The notes beneath the pieces are model-generated. The model had not been told where the DNA came from, did not search any database, and saw only the letters and a list, made by a program, of their open reading frames with translations. Positions 6,821-10,786 of a DNA stretch of 10,786 nucleotides are shown one piece after another (position 1 is the stretch's first letter; each line of letters begins with the position of its first letter). The stretch is from a bacterium (GTDB taxonomy: Bacteria; Bacillota; Clostridia; Oscillospirales; Acutalibacteraceae). The DNA is taken from NCBI GenBank assembly GCA_004560045.1, contig SFWF01000052.1:1-10786 (forward strand), in the 5' to 3' direction. Position numbers and translations under genes: made by a program.

Positions 6821-7495
6821 ATGAAGAATTTTCAGGAAAATATAGTCCCCGCCGAAAGGCAGAATGAGAAACCCGTATGGATAAGCGAAAATACGGGTCT
6901 CCGTATTCTGTTCGTCGGAAACTCAATAACCCGTCATGGTAAAAAGCCCGAGATCGGCTGGGACAGGGAGTGCGGTATGGCCGCCTCCTCGGCCGATAAC
7001 GACTACGTTCATCTTGTTCTTAAAAAGATAATGAAATACGATAAACACCCCGCCTGGTGTATTGCGCAGGTCGCCGATTTCGAGCGCACCTTTTTCGAGC
7101 ACGACGCAAGCTACGGCTATAGCCTTGCCGCAGAGTTTAAACCCGATATCGTAATTATGTTCTTCGGCGCCAACGTCAGCCGGGATTACGACACTATGGA
7201 GAATCCTCCCAAGACCTTCTTCGAGGCCTTTGAGGATATGCGAAATCTTTTAAGCAACAACGGAAAAGCCAAGGTCTATATTTCCGAGGGCTTTTATATC
7301 CGTCCCGTCCTTGATGCCGAGAAAAAGGCGGTAGCCGAAAAATACGGCGATACCTTTATCTCTATGGACGATATCCGTACCCGCGAGGACAGTCATGGTC
7401 AGTTTAATCACCCGGGTGACCTTGGTATGGAGCTTATAGCCGACCGTTTCTTCGAGGCCATCGAGGCTGAGGTTAAAAGACTTACTGAAAAATAA
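6821..7495 (+). CDS. SGNH/GDSL-type hydrolase (probable carbohydrate esterase)
   Basis: The 224-residue product carries SGNH blocks: block I ILFVGNSITRHG (29-40) with nucleophile Ser35, a Gly52 candidate for block II, block III FFGANVS (114-120) with Asn118 of the oxyanion hole, and block V with His197 in FNHPGDLGM. The Asp normally three residues before the catalytic His is Gln194, so the enzyme may use a Ser-His dyad or a different acid. Such proteins are often O-deacetylases of glycans. The first 25 residues are polar, giving no signal peptide. AGAGGTG at 6807-6813 overlaps the end of the upstream gene and serves as ribosome-binding site. The strong hairpin at 7500-7540 ends the pair. The likely job is to remove ester groups from imported oligosaccharides before glycosidases act; the substrate is inferred only. 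Confidence 0.82.
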   Translation: MKNFQENIVPAERQNEKPVWISENTGLRILFVGNSITRHGKKPEIGWDRECGMAASSADNDYVHLVLKKIMKYDKHPAWCIAQVADFERTFFEHDASYGYSLAAEFKPDIVIMFFGANVSRDYDTMENPPKTFFEAFEDMRNLLSNNGKAKVYISEGFYIRPVLDAEKKAVAEKYGDTFISMDDIRTREDSHGQFNHPGDLGMELIADRFFEAIEAEVKRLTEK

Positions 7496-7499
7496 CTTT

Positions 7500-7540
7500 A
7501 AAAAACGACTTTGAGAATTGTTTCTTCAAAGTCGTTTTTT
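7500..7540. terminator. Rho-independent terminator, 15-bp perfect stem
   Basis: Positions 7500-7514 pair perfectly with 7526-7540 around an 11-nt loop. Because the stem starts with six A and ends with six T, it has a U-tract in both directions. It begins 5 nt after the SGNH stop codon and separates that unit from the GH89-like gene. Confidence 0.92.
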
Positions 7541-7570
7541 AATCGAATAATCCACCTTTTGTGTTGATTT

Positions 7571-7615
7571 TTGGGTTTTCTAATACCGAAAAATGCACTA
7601 TAATGTAGCAAATAA
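7571..7615 (+). promoter_or_regulatory. Putative promoter of the GH89-like gene
   Basis: A perfect TATAAT lies at 7599-7604, 37 nt before the ATG, but no good -35 is found at 16-18 bp (TTGGGT at 7571-7576 is 22 bp away). Transcription would start near 7611. A consensus -10 with no -35 suggests activator dependence. TAGCAAATAA (7606-7615) matches 9 of 10 bases of the reverse complement of the AraC-type repeat region at 361-370. Confidence 0.45.
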
Positions 7616-7641
7616 ACCTATAAAAAAGGGGAGTTTGTGTT

Positions 7642-9912
7642 ATGAAAATTACGATAGTACGTCCGAGCGAGGGTCATAAGGCCTACGAGATCGCCGCCGA
7701 TACCTTTGCCGAAATGTGCAAAAAGGTAACGGGAAATGAAAGCGTAATTATAACCGACGCCGAGTATTCTGCTACGTCGGCCGCCGATATAACCGTCCTT
7801 ATCGGAAGCGATGCCGTAAATAACCTTACCGCCGAGCTTTTTTTAAGCTGTAAGAACGACGGCTTCGGTATCCGCTACTGTACCGACGACTACTGCGTCA
7901 GAAGCGTTGAAGCCGACGGCAAAAAGTTTCTCATTTTCGCAGGCGGCCGTCCCCGTTCTACCATCTACGCCGTCTACCGCTATTTCGAATATTATCTTGG
8001 TTGCCGTTGGTTCTGGGACGGCGACCGAATTAAAGAGGGTGAGCTTAAGACCGAGGGTGTAGAGCTTACCGAATCCCCCCGTTTCGATTACCGCGGTCTC
8101 CGCTACTTCGCCCACAGAAGCCTTCACCGTTTTCAGGCCGAGCATTGGAGCTTTGAGGAGTGGCAGACCGAGCTTGACTGGATGCTTAAAAAGCGTCTTA
8201 ATCTCTTTATGCTCCGAATCGGTATGGACGACCTTTTCCAAAAGGCCTTCCCCGATACCGTGTCCTACCCGGACCGCGATAAGACCCTCCCCGAGGCAGG
8301 AGCGGGCTATGACGACCGAACCCTGTTCTGGTCACTTGAGTATAGGGGAGAGCTTCGCAAAAAGATTCTAAAATATGCTTTCGAGCGTGACCTTATGCAC
8401 CCCGAGGACTGCGGCACTATGACCCATTGGTACTCCCGCACTCCCGTAGAATTTTTAGAGAAGAAAAAGCCCAAAATGCTCCCTCAGGCAACCTCTACCT
8501 ATTCTCAGCCTACGGGTCTTGTCTGGGACGTTCGTGAAAACGAGAATCTAAACAACTATTTCAAGCTTACCGATACTCACGTAAAAGAATACGGCAACGG
8601 CGAAATTTTTCATACCATAGGCCTCGGAGAGCGCAGATATTCCGACGATAAGGAAAAAAACCGCCGAATGAAGCTCTACGTTTACCGCCGTATCGCTTCT
8701 TATATAAAGGAAAAATATCCCAACGCCCCTCTGCTTATCGCCAGCTGGGACCTTTGGATGACCTTTACCCCCGAGGAGGTAAGGGAGCTTGTGGCCGAGC
8801 TTGACCCTGCTCAGTCGGTGATCTTAGACTATACCTCCGATACTCCCTATTATAACAATTTCACAAATTGGAACCTGAAAGAAAACTTCCCCTGGGTCTT
8901 CGGAATCTTCAGCGGCTACGAGTGGCAGTCGGAGATAAGAGGCTTCTACGAGCTTACAAACGAGCGACTGAAAACAGCCAAGGAGGATTCTCTTTGTAAG
9001 GGCCTTATCCTCTGGCCCGAGCTTTCTCACGGCGATCCGCTGGTTTTCGAATACCTTGCTCTTAACGCCTGGGAAAACGACACCCTTTCTATCCCCGAAT
9101 TTGTCGATAAATACTGCGCCGACCGATATTCAGAAGGCTCTGTCGCCGAAATGACCGCTATTTGGCAGAAGGCTATGCCCATAATAACCACGGCCGCCTG
9201 GAGTATGTACTCCGAAGGACTTTGGGAATGCGGCTCCCCCTTCAGGCTTCCGCTGACTCAGGTTAAATTCGACCAACAACAGCTAAATAACTATAAACGG
9301 TGTTTAGCCGACCGCCTCGAATATAAGGACCTTGCCGCCGAGCTTCTTTTAAGGCTTTCCAAGGTCACCGCCGCCGACGAGCAGCATACCCGCGACCTTT
9401 ACGACCTTGCAAGAACCATTCTCGAAAGGTATATGAGCGCCGCTATCTGGAAGACTCAGATCCTCTATCTTGAGGGCGCCGAATATGACAGTATCGTCGA
9501 GCTGATGACCCTTACCGAGGAGCTTTTAAAAGTCTTTGCCGACCTTCTCTCCTCTCACGAGGACTATTCGATGTTCGCTTCCCTCGAAGGTCTTAACAAG
9601 GTGACCGAGACCAACCCGAATTTCGAAGCGACCCTTAAAAACAACGCTTCCTGCAGCTACTGCCGTTCTTTTATCTACGAAAACGCCGAATATCTCTATA
9701 TTCCCGAGCTTAAAGCCGTTTTCGATGAGGCAAAGGCCGCTCTTAAGGACGGCCGAGAGATCGACCGCGACGCCATTAAGAGAAGGGGAGAGGAAATAAC
9801 CGAAAATTATATGACCCTTTCTCTTAAGGAAATGGAGAGCAGAAAGGAATCCCACACCTTCTCCGAAACCGCCGCCCGCGCCTCCGTAATAATTTCCGAA
9901 ATGTCTTTATAA
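7642..9912 (+). CDS. GH89-like alpha-N-acetylglucosaminidase family protein
   Basis: The 756-residue protein has the three-part NAGLU/GH89 layout: an N-terminal alpha/beta domain (about 1-147, with the STIYAVYRYFEYYLGCRWFW helix and strand at 106-125), a TIM barrel (about 148-480) and an all-helical C-terminal domain. Barrel markers are ESPRFDYRGLRY (144-155), the EWQTELDWMLKKRLNL helix (173-188), Glu330 in GLGERR and Glu460 in ILWPELSHGDPLVFEYLALN; the last resembles the TPEG...NPVVYEL...AW segment of GH89. The spacing Glu330-Glu460 equals that of the human NAGLU pair as I recall it (Glu316/Glu446). No signal peptide, unlike most bacterial GH89, so cytoplasmic. GGGGAG at 7628-7633, 8 nt before ATG, fixes the start. 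It is a monocistronic unit with its own promoter. Sequence is divergent, so activity on alpha-GlcNAc is not assured; a DUF4838/GH163-type enzyme is the alternative. Confidence 0.7.
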   Translation: MKITIVRPSEGHKAYEIAADTFAEMCKKVTGNESVIITDAEYSATSAADITVLIGSDAVNNLTAELFLSCKNDGFGIRYCTDDYCVRSVEADGKKFLIFAGGRPRSTIYAVYRYFEYYLGCRWFWDGDRIKEGELKTEGVELTESPRFDYRGLRYFAHRSLHRFQAEHWSFEEWQTELDWMLKKRLNLFMLRIGMDDLFQKAFPDTVSYPDRDKTLPEAGAGYDDRTLFWSLEYRGELRKKILKYAFERDLMHPEDCGTMTHWYSRTPVEFLEKKKPKMLPQATSTYSQPTGLVWDVRENENLNNYFKLTDTHVKEYGNGEIFHTIGLGERRYSDDKEKNRRMKLYVYRRIASYIKEKYPNAPLLIASWDLWMTFTPEEVRELVAELDPAQSVILDYTSDTPYYNNFTNWNLKENFPWVFGIFSGYEWQSEIRGFYELTNERLKTAKEDSLCKGLILWPELSHGDPLVFEYLALNAWENDTLSIPEFVDKYCADRYSEGSVAEMTAIWQKAMPIITTAAWSMYSEGLWECGSPFRLPLTQVKFDQQQLNNYKRCLADRLEYKDLAAELLLRLSKVTAADEQHTRDLYDLARTILERYMSAAIWKTQILYLEGAEYDSIVELMTLTEELLKVFADLLSSHEDYSMFASLEGLNKVTETNPNFEATLKNNASCSYCRSFIYENAEYLYIPELKAVFDEAKAALKDGREIDRDAIKRRGEEITENYMTLSLKEMESRKESHTFSETAARASVIISEMSL

Positions 9913-9959
9913 AAAATAAAAAACCTCGTTCACAAGGGTTGTACTCTTAAGGACAGTAA

Positions 9960-9989
9960 AAAGGATGCACGAATTTTCGTGCATCCTTT
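9960..9989 (-). terminator. Hairpin terminator between convergent genes
   Basis: A 13-bp perfect stem, 9960-9972 with 9977-9989, is closed by an ATTT loop. On the minus strand it is followed by a T-run, so it suits the minus-strand gene ending at 10002. The plus-strand side has only a short T-run (CCTTTAATT), but it is the only clear hairpin after the GH89-like gene and may serve both. Confidence 0.8.
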
Positions 9990-10001
9990 AATTATCGTAT
10001 T

Positions 10002-10786
10002 CTATTTTTTGCTGATATACCCGCCGACTACAATGCATTTGTCTTCTAAAACCGGAGCACCGTTTACATATCCCACAAACGAGAAAATATAGGTTTTACC
10101 CGATTTTGCTTCAAAACCGTTTTCAAAGGAAAAATTGATATTACTGTCTGCAGGCGGATTATTCTCCTTTGCGGCGGTTAAGGGTGTGCTTCCGCCTTTT
10201 TCATATACCGTCAAGCCAACCGAATCAAGATTTATATGTTTGAATTTAACCTTAACCGATGATACACTTCCGGGGTTTAGTACCTTATCCACAACATCGG
10301 CGTCCATTGCCACATCGATACAGGTAAATGTAGCCGATGCGCTAATTTCGGTGGGAACATTGGGAGAGGCGGAAATTTCCTCCAAAAGAGTTGTCTTAAA
10401 AGTAATACTGCTACTTGAAATCGGCACGGGGGAATAGACATTCACCTTGTAATCCCCTGCAGTAAGAGACGGAATTTTAATATATCCGTTATTGATAAAA
10501 TATTTATATTCGCCAACAACCGCATAGGAACCGTCGGGAAGTGCGTCTGTGTCGGTCGTCAGTTTTACCGAATACTTGCTATTGCCGTCTTCCTTGTACG
10601 TAGTATTGATAGCAGGTGAACTTTCCGTAATCTTAAGATCGATTGCAAAGGGACCGACATTTGCGGCTTTTCCTCCATTACCTGCCGTAGCGGTGATACC
10701 CGTGCTATCTTCATCTATATTTACCGCTTTCTTTTCCGGACTTAAAATACGGTTTAATTCGTTATTAGCATCATTATAAACGAGGG
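10002..10786 (-). CDS. C-terminal part of a probable secreted or surface beta-rich protein (runs off right edge)
   Basis: I do not recognise this gene. The minus-strand frame ending at the TAA 10004-10002 stays open to the window edge, giving 260 residues; the ATG at 10445 is internal, since translatable sequence continues upstream. The protein is rich in Ser, Thr, Val, Asn and Gly with few long hydrophobic runs. Segments such as DGSYAVVGEYKYFINNGYIK and IPSLTAGDYKVNVYSPVP suggest beta-sandwich domains of the kind found in bacterial surface proteins and pilin-like folds. The ending CIVVGGYISKK contains no LPxTG motif or C-terminal membrane anchor. It is convergent with the GH89-like gene. Base composition looks lower in G+C than the enzymes to its left, and its amino-acid make-up differs, so it is probably a separate locus. 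The N-terminus and any signal peptide lie outside the window. Confidence 0.65.
   Translation of the reverse strand, partial: LVYNDANNELNRILSPEKKAVNIDEDSTGITATAGNGGKAANVGPFAIDLKITESSPAINTTYKEDGNSKYSVKLTTDTDALPDGSYAVVGEYKYFINNGYIKIPSLTAGDYKVNVYSPVPISSSSITFKTTLLEEISASPNVPTEISASATFTCIDVAMDADVVDKVLNPGSVSSVKVKFKHINLDSVGLTVYEKGGSTPLTAAKENNPPADSNINFSFENGFEAKSGKTYIFSFVGYVNGAPVLEDKCIVVGGYISKK

Noticed and set aside
9913..9959. Weak imperfect palindrome AACCTCGTTCACAAGGGTT after the GH89-like gene as an attachment site or insertion-sequence end
   Set aside because: The possible stem is only about 5 bp with a wobble pair, there is no second copy in the window and no mobile gene nearby.
10135..10779. Plus-strand open frames at the right end (10135-10437 and 10549-10779)
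   Set aside because: Both are antisense to the longer minus-strand frame, which is open to the window edge and followed by a proper terminator; they lack ribosome-binding sites and recognisable domains.

Overview
The window looks like a carbohydrate-utilisation region of an anaerobic Firmicute, most likely a gut Clostridia member of the Oscillospirales type. This is an inference from moderate G+C (about 48-50% by eye), strong AGGAG-type ribosome-binding sites, Rho-independent terminators, an AraC regulator with a long N-terminal domain, and short intergenic TAGGGG...CCCG palindromes of a kind I associate with those genomes. No rRNA, tRNA, transposase or CRISPR array is visible.

Layout. (1) The left edge holds the first 107 codons of a divergent AraC-family regulator on the minus strand (1-322). 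(2) A 144-bp control region follows, with a 21-bp-spaced direct repeat and a TATAAT box. (3) Operon A (467-5536, plus strand) has five genes: an UlaG-like metallo-beta-lactamase-fold hydrolase, an enolase-superfamily sugar-acid dehydratase/cycloisomerase, a GH16-type glycosidase, a GH39-like clan GH-A glycosidase and a short-chain dehydrogenase. Two related palindromes lie inside it and a strong terminator ends it (5553-5592). (4) Operon B (5659-7495) encodes an M20 metallopeptidase/amidohydrolase and an SGNH esterase and ends in a 15-bp hairpin terminator. (5) A single-gene unit (7642-9912) encodes a 756-residue GH89-like alpha-N-acetylglucosaminidase relative. (6) On the minus strand, ending at 10002 and open at the right edge, is the C-terminal 260 residues of a probable secreted or surface beta-rich protein.

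How the genes may work together (inference). Dehydrogenase, lactonase-like hydrolase and enolase-superfamily enzyme together suggest a non-phosphorylating oxidative route: sugar to lactone, to aldonate, to 2-keto-3-deoxy acid. The three glycosidases, the SGNH esterase and the M20 hydrolase would trim a decorated oligosaccharide to supply the sugar. None of the plus-strand enzymes has a signal peptide, so the work appears to be cytoplasmic on imported oligosaccharides. No transporter, kinase or aldolase is in view, so the pathway is incomplete here. The exact substrate cannot be read from the sequence.
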